A stretch of DNA of 64,000 nucleotides from Cryptomeria japonica (Eukaryota > Streptophyta > Pinopsida > Cupressales > Cupressaceae). The position numbers and the translations under genes are program-made. The DNA lies in assembly GCF_030272615.1 (NCBI RefSeq), contig NC_081415.1, forward strand, positions 234,555,303 through 234,619,302, given 5' to 3'. Under the pieces are notes generated by a model. That model searched no databases. It had not been told where the DNA came from and saw nothing but the letters and a program-made list of their open reading frames with translations. Numbering within the stretch: the first letter of the stretch is position 1; every line of letters begins with the position of its first letter. Of the stretch, positions 11,450 to 21,369 are shown piece after piece.

Positions 11450-13345
11450 GCGATGGTCTTGCTGCAATGTCCCAGCACTTGGATCTCCAGATGGATCCTG
11501 TCTAGGAGGCCCTATCACGCCTCTGCTCTCCATCCTCGACCTAGTCTCTCAAGATCGACTAGATCTCAACTGTGTAAAACTCTGCACTCGGCACTCCCTA
11601 GGCATCGCATCCTCATAATGTCTCCTATAGTACTCCGCCTCCTTGGCTCTCAAAGCTATCTCTCTCAAGGTGTCTCTCATCGGACCACCTGCTACAACTC
11701 TCTGCAAAATCGTTGCAAGCTCCTCTGCTCGACCCCGTCACTGTATCTCAGTATCATGCTCTATGGTCAGCTGAGTAATCTAATGTTGATGTGCCAGCAA
11801 CTATGTTTGCAAGTGCTGCAGTAACAACTACAACGATCTAATCTGTGCATCCTTCACATGCATCAGAATCTACATTTGCAAGGGTACCTGTGAAGGGGTA
11901 CCCCTTGTCCCTCTAACTGTCCTCGGTGCAAGTGGAGGTAAAACATCTGACCTCCTCCTCTGGGCCGGTCGTCGCATGTCATCATACCCTCCCATTGCCA
12001 CTATCACCTCACAAACCCTCTCCTCACCCCCAGCTCTGATCACCAAACCTCCTCTCCCTCTATCCATCACAACTCACCACGCAGCTCTCTCCGCCCGTAT
12101 CCCCCTATCACCACCATCTCCTCCCCTGTCTCCTTTCCTCCCCCGATCCAATCTCCCTCTATCTCCTCACTGACCTTGGCCACCTCCTCCACCATCTCCA
12201 CCATCATCTCCTCCTCCATCACCAGCCCCCTCATCTACCTCCTCATCATCATCAAAAGCCAAAATCATGTTAGCTGGATCCGATATCTTGGCCACCATAC
12301 ACGCTGCAAAGAGTTTTGTAAACTCGTTAGTCATCCTTGCATCCACTATCTTAGGGGTATAATCCCATATCTGGCCGACTGCATGAAAAAAATCTTCCAT
12401 TTCTGCCACGCTATCAATCGTAGGTCCCCAATCGGGAATATCTTGTCTCTGTTGAGCATAAAAATAGGCTCCTTATGGAATCCCCTTCTATCGACCATAT
12501 TGCCGCAGCACCCAGTTATGCAGAAACCTCTCAATAACAAAAGGTATCTACCCTATCAAATATCTAGTCATGTAAACATAGGGCATCTCCATCCCATCCT
12601 CGGCCCATACCTCACAACCTGTACATGGTTTCCAGACGCCCATATCAATATCATCCAACACTCTCCTCCAATGCTCTAGTTTGCCCAGCTTATGCTGGAC
12701 ACTTATCTCTCTGTATCCATATGCATACGCACACCCAAAATGCCTATCTCTATCCACTAATGGCCTAGTTGTGGGAATATTCTCCCATGCCTATATCTGC
12801 AGCAGTGTCACTCCAGCTAATGAACTACCATAACCTAGGTACACCACCTGATGTAAATCCCTATATAAGTGGGCCAACATAGCCGACCCCATGCAAATCG
12901 GTGACCCTTTGTCACCATATCCTCTAGAACCAATCCCCACCCCACTGCTAGTCCCTTCAACCTATGGTCGGGACATAAGAAACCACCTATGAAGCCTGCT
13001 AGAACTGATGGTAGGAGCGTATAATCCAAATCCAAAAACTCCTGCCAGGGGATCTCATACCTGCAAACAGTATCATCTTGAAAGAACTGGCAAAGTGCCT
13101 CAATCCCACCCTCCTCGATCTGCTCATAGGGTAGTAATGCACCTACCATAGGAATCCATAGAATCTGGTAACAATCCTCAGGCGTCACTATAATCTCGCC
13201 TGTCGCCAAATGGAAGGTGTTTGTGTCGCTATACCACCTCTTCGCCAATGCAGTCAATAAACCCCGGTTCACAATAAACCGATACATATCTAACAATGAG
13301 GTAAGGCCACACCTCTCAATAATGTCTCTATCTGCCTATATAAAT
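11450..13345 (-). pseudogene. Plant mobile domain (PMD) frame, antisense in the Tat element, copy 1
   Basis: PMD is an aminotransferase-like domain of unknown biochemical role found in plant transposons and in the MAIN/MAIL family. The longest open part is 13296-12835, starting with MLDMYRFIVNRGLLTALAKRWYSDT and TFHLATGEIIVTPEDCYQIL. These match the PMD hallmark of Leu-Leu-x-Leu-x-x-Arg-Trp followed by Phe-x-Leu-x-x-Gly-Glu-x-x-x-Thr. After a frameshift near 12900 it continues to 12548, then to 12167 with an acidic, Gly-rich tail, and a degraded coiled-coil-like tail to about 11460. It reads opposite to the surrounding gag-pol. It is colinear with copy 2 at 17040-18860, which supports a real former protein of about 600 residues. 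Stops and frameshifts make it a pseudogene. Confidence 0.75.
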
Positions 13346-13930
13346 CATGGTATCAAGGACCACGCTCTTGGAAATCACTCACACGACTACACCACTCCAT
13401 GCCGCTCCTATCAAAAAGTGAAAAAAGTCCAATATCAGTTTCCTCCTCACAACATAGATACCAAAATAAAATTCATATCAAAACTTGAAACTTTGAAAAT
13501 CTAATCAAGTTCCACATCATATCAATCCATTTTCATATCTAATCATATCAGCTTGAAACACAACTCAAGTTTCACATCTATATCAACTTGTAAAACAACT
13601 CAAGTTTCACAATCAAATCAACTTGTAACACAACTCAAGTTTCACATTCATATCAACTTGTGAAACAACTCAAGTTCCACAATCAATACAGCTTGTAAAA
13701 CAACTCAAGCTCCACATTCATATCAAAAACCACATCATATCAAATTTGCATCAAATCTATATCAACTTGAAAAATCACAAATCAAATCAAGTTATATCAT
13801 AACTCATATTGGACAAACTTATCAAAACAATGACAGCAGACATGCAGACTGATAATTTACACCTATCTCGACAAAACTAGCAAAAACTTACCTATCTTTC
13901 TTTATCCAAAATCCTACTTTACCCAAATTT
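13346..13930 (+). repeat. Degenerate tandem repeat with CAACTCAAGTTTCACA units
   Basis: From about 13500 to 13720 a unit of roughly 36-40 bases recurs, containing CAACTTGTAAAACAACTCAAG and TTCACATTCATAT. At least five copies are visible, with decreasing similarity at the edges. No gene is supported. It lies upstream of the antisense PMD copy 1. Confidence 0.75.
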
Positions 13931-14410
13931 TTTCGCTTATGTGCTAAACTATCTTGTCTACATGCTAAACTTCTTATCATGTGCTACCCTGTCCTTGCCA
14001 AGTGCCACTCAATCTACCCTATGCGCTAGACGAAACCTATACGCTACCCTTTTCTTCCAAAGTACCACCTAACCTACCCCAAATGATAAAACTACCCTAT
14101 GTGCTATTCTATACTGCTCTTCCACTGCGTGTTTATCCCTATGCGCTAGGTCATAGCTACGCGCTATCTAGACCTACCCATGCGACCCCCTAAAAACCCT
14201 ATGTGCTAGGTATCTCCTATGCCCTACCCGTTTTACCCTTTGCACTACCCTGTGACCCCGATGCGCTAAACTAATCCTACGTGCTATCCTAACCTAGTAA
14301 TGTGCTACCCTAAACCTTTCAGATGCTACCCTAATTCTTTAAAATCTACATGCTACGAAAGTTATCGTATGCACTACGCTTTGACCCCGATGCGCTAAAA
14401 CATAAAATCC
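13930..14410 (+). repeat. Degenerate minisatellite with ATGCGCTA / ATGTGCTA cores
   Basis: The motif ATGCGCTA, or variants with GTG, ACG or GCC, recurs about every 15-30 bases for nearly 500 bases, usually followed by CCCT or AAAC. Many variant sites are GCGCTA versus GTGCTA, as expected if CG sites have decayed. No coding potential is supported. Confidence 0.75.
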
Positions 14411-14769
14411 GTGTGACAAAATAAAAAATCCAAGAGGGGTCAAAAAGGTTGACTTACTGGTGCTCCATACGCGGCAGGCCTTCGATACCTCCTAACGCGC
14501 TCGAATCAATGAGAAGAATACGGAACCAACATGTTGACTTCTCTCCAAAAATCACTTTCTCCAAAGTCAACAAGCACAAATGAGACAGAAAAAGCCACTT
14601 TTTCCCTTTATATAGGATAAATCAAAATTAGGGTTACATAGAGGGACGCATAAAATTGCTCGTGGTATCTCCTACAACCCTACCAAATGACAATATCGGG
14701 AGATGAATCAAATTACCACATTCAACATAGATGACATTGTACAATGCAATGAAATTTATCAAATTTATC
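14411..14769 (+). other. Tat 3' region left of the nested element
   Basis: Nothing coding is supported. The last 49 bases (14722-14770) recur at 26976-27024 on the other side of the nested element. CGGGAGATGAATCAAA at 14697-14712 is inverted at 27049-27064. Confidence 0.5.
14697..14712 (+). repeat. Left arm of a 16-bp inverted repeat around the nested insertion
   Basis: CGGGAGATGAATCAAA here is exactly complementary to TTTGATTCATCTCCCG at 27049-27064. Without the 12.2-kb nested element the arms would be under 100 bases apart and could form a stem-loop. Confidence 0.8.
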
Positions 14770-14770
14770 T
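14722..14770 (+). repeat. 49-bp direct repeat flanking the nested element, left copy
   Basis: It matches 26976-27024 at 48 of 49 positions; the only difference is G/A in ACATTGTACAATG. It directly abuts the outer end of the left LTR. This is far longer than the usual 5-bp target duplication. Confidence 0.9.
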
Positions 14771-15394
14771 ATAGATAGGAATGTGGAAATCATCAAAGCA
14801 ATAGAAACATTAGCCTAGCTCAATCACAAAAACTAAAATGCAATGACAAATCCTAATTACATTCAATAGAGATGCATGAAAAACAAGACATTCAATTTAA
14901 ATGCAAACCATCGCAAATGTGAATATCTCTTCCAGAGATCTCCATTGTCCTTCTTTCTCCTTCAAATTACTTTGTTTTGTGGATCTCACCTTCAAGTGCA
15001 TAAGTATAATATGAAAGCAAGATTGACAAGACAAGACGACACCATAAGGGTACTAGAAGCATGATTGATTCAACCTTTTGATTGAAGAAATTCATCCAAT
15101 TTATAGATAAATCAGAGAAAAGACAAGATTAGCATGAGGAGATTTGAAAGGAAATTTCAAATCAAGAATGGCAATTATGACAAATTGACACTTTCTATGC
15201 GAAATTGATTGATTGATAATTATGACAAATTATGACAAATTGCTATGTGAAAATTGATTGATTGACAAATTTGCCATGTCATTCCCATGAAATTAGGAGA
15301 AAATAAAAAATTAGATGAATTAGAAATTAGAAAATTAGAAAATTGATGAAAATTAGAAAATTAGGAATTAGGAGAAATTAGTAAATTGGAAAAT

Positions 15395-15440
15395 TAGGTA
15401 AATTAATTAATAATTTTTCATTCATTAATTAATTCACAAA
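15395..15440. repeat. AT-rich palindromic segment in the LTR
   Basis: AATTAATTAATAATTTTTC is followed by GAATTAATTAATT-like sequence, forming an AT-rich dyad. The same segment is in the right LTR near 26293-26335. Confidence 0.6.
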
Positions 15441-15734
15441 GAGAGGAGAAATTAGTTAGCCAATTAAATAAATATTTAATTGTGACAAGAAGACTTAGGA
15501 TAAATAAATAAATTATTTAACCTAGAGGGAAAATGACAAACAAGGTTAAATGAACAAATCATAAAACCTTAGAAGATGAATTAGAAATGCAAGGATGACA
15601 ATTAGGTCTTGATGTAGGATCGATTTGATCATGATTCTGATTAACAAAGGACCAATGCTGACAAACAATTTGATTGATAAAAGTGCCAATTGACGAGGAA
15701 CAATGATTAATTGATCCAAATTGACATGATTGAG

Positions 15735-15935
15735 AAGGACGACGATCGATGACAAATCGATCGCAAGATTGAAAATGACAACGATCGATGACAAATCGAT
15801 CGCAAAATGACAAGATTGAAAATGTCAACAATCGATGACAAATCAATCGCAAGATGACAAAATTGATGATAAATTGATCGCAAAATGACAAGATTGACCA
15901 GAGAACAAGGATCGATGACGAATCGATCACAAGAT
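15735..15935. repeat. Tandem repeat with CGATCGATGACAAATCGATCG dyads, left LTR
   Basis: Five to six units of roughly 35-55 bases carry a dyad of the form GATCGATGACAAATCGATC, separated by CAAGATTGAAAATGACAA-type spacers. Later units are degraded. The equivalent array in the other LTR is at about 26630-26825. Confidence 0.85.
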
Positions 15936-16242
15936 GACAAGATTGAAAAGAGGACAAAACCCTAATTAGGATTGACGATGTCCAAAATGATGACAAATGA
16001 ACACACACATTGATGCGATAGGATAAGATCGATCAAAATCATGACTGAAGATTGTTATCGACAAGACCAAATTTGAAAGCGAGACAAATGAAGAATGCAT
16101 AAGGACTCGATGCTCGCAAATGATAAAGACCAAGTACGCAACATAGAAGAAATGTTAATACGATGCAAAAACCCTAAAATAAGGCAATGCGCCAATGTTA
16201 AAGTATGACTCCACAAGCGTTGACCAAGTTTAGACGTCTACA

Positions 16243-16256
16243 TTTTGCCCCTCTTT
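16243..16256 (-). other. Polypurine tract of the nested Tat derivative
   Basis: The minus strand reads AAAGAGGGGCAAAA directly before the LTR start TGTAGACGTC. The identical tract occurs on the + strand at 27211-27224 for the outer Tat element, so both elements belong to related families. Confidence 0.88.
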
Positions 16257-17039
16257 GAGACAATGTGATATTAAGTGTTGTTTGAAAGAACAATAATGAA
16301 AATGCCCCAAATAATGACAATGACATATGCATGCCCCCTCGAGGAATTGGCTAGAAACATCTAGAAAAGAGGCCAATTGATCGATAAGAATGCTAGAAAA
16401 TGATAGGAGCAAACAGACTGACAATCGGGGATCGAATACACAAATGACAAGCAATTTAAGGTGCAAAAGACCGCGACCAGCATAAGATGGAGAGAGGGCA
16501 TGTCCATCTATGCACTAACAAAGATCTATAAATGAGACAAAGAGAGTGAAAAGTGCTCATTTGCACTAGCCAAAGTGGAGGATTTGTTGCTCTGGAAAAG
16601 GATGCTTGCAGAGAGATGGCAAACATTACAATGGCAGATCACCTCGGGGAACATGCATGCACCTACAGACGACCAGATGACATGGGAGCAGCGGTATGTA
16701 TCTCAAAAACCCATATTATCAATTTCATGAATTTGACTTGCTTGCGGGACATTGCGGGGCCCACAGAGAATGCAAAAAGCGACTTTTGCGCTTGTGTAGG
16801 GTACACAGGCGCAAGTTGATGCAACACAGGCGCAGTTGTGCACTGGGAACTCAAATTTGGTCAAAAACAACATGCAAATGATCCGAAAAGGAGGATAAGG
16901 GTAGGATAGGTCAAAATAGATTAGAAACACCTTGATTTGGACATGAAACAAGGAAATGTAGCCTGTAGGAGCAAACCCTAAAACTGACAAAATGTGCCCC
17001 AATTGTGATGCAAAGTCAACAGTATCCACTGATTACGTG
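16257..17039. other. Internal region between polypurine tract and PMD copy 2
   Basis: No gene is supported. ACACAGGCGCA occurs twice near 16803-16835, the same core seen in the tandem repeat near 25381-25530 at the other end of the element. Confidence 0.45.
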
Positions 17040-18860
17040 GGAGAACTGACCTGACTGCTTCATGTTACGACTTAGACTCAGAAGCACTGATAGAGATACA
17101 TTAGTAGGACTTGGAATATACTATATCACATTCATGCCTGAGATTAGGGCAAACACAGGACTGCTTACCACATTGGCAGAGCGATGGCATTCAGAGACTT
17201 CCTCATTCCTTTGGCAACTGGAGAGGCGATTGTGACACTAAAGGATGTATGGCATATCCTCCGCATTCTAATTCATGGGGAGATGATAGAGTATGACCCA
17301 GTGACAGGGAGAGATGCTTTGTGCAGATTATAAGAGTGAGACGCAGATGATTTGGATATCGTAGACAGGGAGATTGGCTGGGAGACCATGGCATCGGAGT
17401 ATGATTGGTGATATGTGGTGATAGCCGTGGTTATAGCATGCCTATTAGTAGGAGACAGACAAGGACATGGATTCCCTATTGGATGGGGAAGAGTGCTAGA
17501 GCAGATGGTGACAGAGGGGATGGTGTATGCATGGGGACCATGTGTGTTGGCTATGCTATATTTTCAGTTGCATCAGATAGCATATCAGGGAGTGCAGACT
17601 TTGAGCTATGGGGTCATGCTATTATAGGTATGGGCATTTGAGCACATAGCCATATGTCGACCAATTGCAGAGAGACAGGTATTACCACACTGACCATATG
17701 TGTACAACTATGGGGGAGCACTGAGATAGGGTCCTTTCGGATACATATTGTATTGGCGACACGAGCTAGACAGATTGAGAGAGTTCACATGGAGGCCATA
17801 TCTTGATTGCCCTGGATGGTTAGATGATAGTGATGAGCTACCATATTGCAGACAGGAGAGATACCTGATTGGGCGACCAGTGAATCACTAGAGAGTGATT
17901 GAGATGTACCTGCCAGAGAGAGTCAGATGACAGTTTGGAGAGAGACGGGATGTACCTAGAGGGACTGTACACTTTGCCTGATCTCACAGAGAGACGAGTC
18001 AGTGGGGGAGGATGATTCAACCACATATAGCATATGTCAACTTCACATAGCTACAACAAAGACAGTGGGATTGGAGATCAGATGTGGTGGACACCGGGAT
18101 GATAGAGGAGTATGAGCGATGGTTTGCATGACGACGACTAGTGCCACTGACAGATCCTGATATTCCAGTACCGAGGAGACATGAGGACTTCCCACTCACT
18201 GGAGAGGAGGAGGGAGATGATGAGGATAGAGAGTAGGATGAGGAAAAAGAGTATGAGGGGGATGACAAGGACAAAGATGATGAGGATGAATATTATGAGC
18301 CAGATTCAGCCGATCAGGAGTCATTGTAGGATATACCCATAGAGCCAGAGACAACTAGGATAGAGGAGATGGAGATGTGCAGGGCTACCATAGCAAGTCA
18401 GCATGATCACATTGCGAAATTAGAAAAACAGAATGCTATCTTGAGGATAGAGCATGATTAGTTCAGAGCGGAGATAGCCAGACTCACAGCGGTTTGAGAT
18501 ACAGCAATAGCCCAGGCATAGCAAGAAGGGCAGAGAGTCACTGAGTACATTGGGTCGATTAGGGATGCCAATGCATGTGAGATGGCACAGATGTTGGTAG
18601 AGACCAAAGAGGAGATACACCATTGGAGGACACTATATGAAAGTACAGTTCCACCAGAGTAGAGAGCAGCATCATATCAGGCACGATCGAAGACAGAGAG
18701 CAGGGCACGCTCTCGGAGGTCAGTGAGCAGCATGGGGGTGAGTGGACCTATGAGATGACCACAACCAGGACCTGGGGTAGGAGGGACATCATCCTTGAGA
18801 CATGGCAGGGATGAGGAGGATAGAGGGAGCACCCAGTGACAGAGGCACATGCTCCTTATG
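17040..18860 (+). pseudogene. Plant mobile domain (PMD) frame, antisense in the nested element, copy 2
   Basis: Reading the + strand through stops gives a protein colinear with copy 1. It has a DRDTLVGLG start region near 17090, then GLLTTLAERWHSETSSF, ATGEAIVTLKDVWHIL, a GWGRVLEQMV segment near 17485, a VWAFEHIAICRPI segment near 17640 and RYLIGRP near 17860. A strongly acidic tail (about 18190-18310) and a coiled-coil-like stretch with KLEKQNAILRIEHD near 18420 follow. The longest open pieces are only 60-78 codons. Stops are almost all TAG or TGA at Gln, Arg or Trp positions of copy 1. The frame runs opposite to its host element, as copy 1 does in the outer element. Confidence 0.72.
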
Positions 18861-20687
18861 ATAGATAGTTGACATTATGTAGTGTGACATTATGTAGGCA
18901 GTCTGCGGGCCATACTGAGGACAGACAGTTTAATTTTGTACTCCGATATTATTTTGATACATGATATGATATGCATCGATATGATGGGATGTAATGTGTT
19001 ATGAATTATAGTTGTTTTCCATGTATGGATGACTTATGCACCATATATGAATGTATTTTTATGTGTTTTTGATGCATTTATAATATGAAATGGATAAAAT
19101 GCTTGACGTGATGCTTGATGTGATGTAAATGTACTAATCAATGAATGCAGGATGGAGCATATGTGTTTGGAGATCGGAGAACTAGACCAAACTGACTACC
19201 CGAACTGACGGAAGAAATGTTAGTAAGAAGAAATGAGACAGAGGATAGTTAGAGATGAAGAAAAACTTGCTTTTAGTAATGCACTTTGTAGGTGAGAACC
19301 TTTATTTAATGTAGCAAAACGGATGCATAACATCATGGCATTGAAGGCTAGAGGTGAAACGCAACCCTTTTTGCAAAACACAGACACATCACACACAAGG
19401 AATGAGTGAGGCATCCCAGGGTGCATACATTAAGGGTCGAGGTATGTGCGGCATTCACAAAGAGAACGTACTTATCACAGACACCCAATGATATAGTTGC
19501 CCCAGTTTGTGACAAACATTCCAAAAACAACAAACACAACAAAAAAGAAAAGGGACCATGAACCATCCCGGTCACTCTAAATCACTCAGTGACATCATCG
19601 AGCAACATAGGAACATGATCAAAGCCAAAGATAAATCAATAAATGATAAGACTCGCTAATTCCAACAAGTCAAGCAAACATCTTGATCTTCATTGTCAAA
19701 AGTTGAAAGTGTTGATAGGTCGATCATGCTGTCTGGTTTCAGGGAATGCAGTATCCCATCTAAGATAGGACACAGTCTGGTTTCGAGTATACCACACCCT
19801 GTATAAGACCCATGATAGTGTGCCAAGGATGAATGATATTGATTTTGATTGATTGATATGACAGTTGTGATCAGTTTGAATGTCTGGTTTGATTGAAAAA
19901 GTTCATCTATGAATTCATGATTTCATTAAAGCACAATGTGTGATTGCGTGTCATTGGAGGTATGCTCAGCGATTACAAAGGGGATATTTTTTTGTTTTGC
20001 TTTTCAAGTTGTTACAATTTTTTTGTGTTCATTTTTTTCAGGACTTTTTTTGACTTTTTTAGGGATTTTTTCAAGACATTATTTGATTTTTGGATTATTT
20101 CAGTACAGTATTTGATTTTTAGGGATTTTTTCAGGACATTTTATGATTCGAAAGTTCCAATGATTGATCATGACAAGGGAAATGCACCCAATGTACATTG
20201 GAGAGACATATATAGAGACCAGGACTGAAACATATGCACAAGAAACTAGAGTATGCAAGACAATGATGTTGACCAATCACAAGCCTGGAACAGGACATTG
20301 GGTCAGGACAAGGATAGATGTGATAAACCTGCAGAGAGAAAGCATAGCTTAGAGGTCATGATAGATGATGGAACAATGATATTTTTACACATGGTGCCTA
20401 TTTGCCAGGTTTTCATCATGGTACTTGCCCAAGGTGCCTATTTGCCAGGTTTTCACCAATGGACGAATTATTTTTGCTTTACTTTTTTCTTTTGTCTATT
20501 TTTTTTTCACTTTTTTTTTTTGACTTTTTCAATAGAAGATGGACACATGATAGGGGATGGAAGGACTCAAGTTTCTTTTTTTTTGGATAGTAGCCTTGAA
20601 AAAAAATGGACCATGACCTTTAAAAGTATACTCAAAGATGTTGGTAGGATAAGGACATGGAAAAAGAGATGAAACTAAGGCAAGGAT
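18861..20687. other. Internal region where gag-pol would be expected, no pol motif seen
   Basis: I looked on both strands for protease, RT, RNase H and integrase motifs and saw none. Visible features are T-rich runs with TTTTTTCAGGACATTT-like repeats (about 20030-20145) and two copies of GGTGCCTATTTGCCAGGTTTTCA near 20393 and 20430. Small open frames here are repeat-driven. Confidence 0.5.
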
Positions 20688-21369
20688 TTATGCAAAGGAT
20701 GGGATCAAAGGGATCGAAGGATGGAAAATATGCATTGGATAATGGATGGGGTATTGGAAGAATTGGGCTTGAGTAGATGGAAATGAAGGCAAGATCAACA
20801 TTGGCACACACCTTGATTGGTGGTGGACTGATGGAGGTAAAATGGATCTTAGATTGTGAGATTTGGATGGAGGAAAGGATAGTGATTTTGGGACATCAAG
20901 ACCCAAAATAGATGATGAAGGTGATGGAGGAATAGATTTGAGAGGTTTGGATGGAGGAATAGCAATTTTGGATGCCAAGTTGGATGTTTCTTTAGGCTTT
21001 TGTGCTTCAAGAAGCTGTTTAGGGATCCACATTGTTTTTGATTTTTCATGCTTTTGTTGTTCCTTAGAGTGCATTGCCAACACAAGGGATTTAGGAACCC
21101 ATATATATTTTGACTTTGCTTTTTTTTTTCTCAGTGGGCCGTTGTGGCCTTTTGGATATTTCTTTTTCTTTATAGATCAATTTGTTCTTTGTTTTGACAT
21201 GTTGATTATATTGGACATGTTGATCCTTGAATACATGTGGATTTCTAGACTTATGACTTTTATGCTTGGCATCCAAATTGCTTGGAGGGGGAAAGGAATG
21301 CATGGATGGATAGGAATGAAGTGGAGTTCTTTTGGATTGATGAAATTTACTCAAGGATGTGTGCCTTTT
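20688..21369 (-). pseudogene. Broken C-terminal continuation of the nested element's sense frame
   Basis: Downstream of the 721-codon frame, minus-strand frames at 21354-21091 (Lys-rich, EKKKSKVKIYM) and 21083-20688 (KTMWIPKQLLEAQKPK, then Ser/Pro-rich) run in series. They look like one former C-terminal region split by frameshifts. No known domain is recognised. Confidence 0.45.

Larger units (their letters stand above)
14770..16242 (-). repeat. 3' LTR (complete) of the nested Tat derivative
   Basis: On the minus strand it starts TGTAGACGTCTAAAC at 16242 next to the polypurine tract and ends at 14770 in ...CTATCTATA, where the other LTR has ...CTATCTACA. Length is 1,473 bases. 14770-16078 aligns with 25634-26970 with high identity by eye. 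Many differences are C/T or G/A at CG sites. Confidence 0.85.

Noticed and set aside
10990-14410. Possible CRISPR-like arrays in the tandem repeats
   Set aside because: Spacers are not unique and the repeats are degenerate; this is a plant nuclear sequence with ordinary minisatellites.
15546-16008. Minus-strand frames of 82-149 codons in the LTR (repeated at 26438-26783)
   Set aside because: They arise from the dyad tandem repeat and are present in both LTRs; they show only a repeated CDRFVID-type unit.
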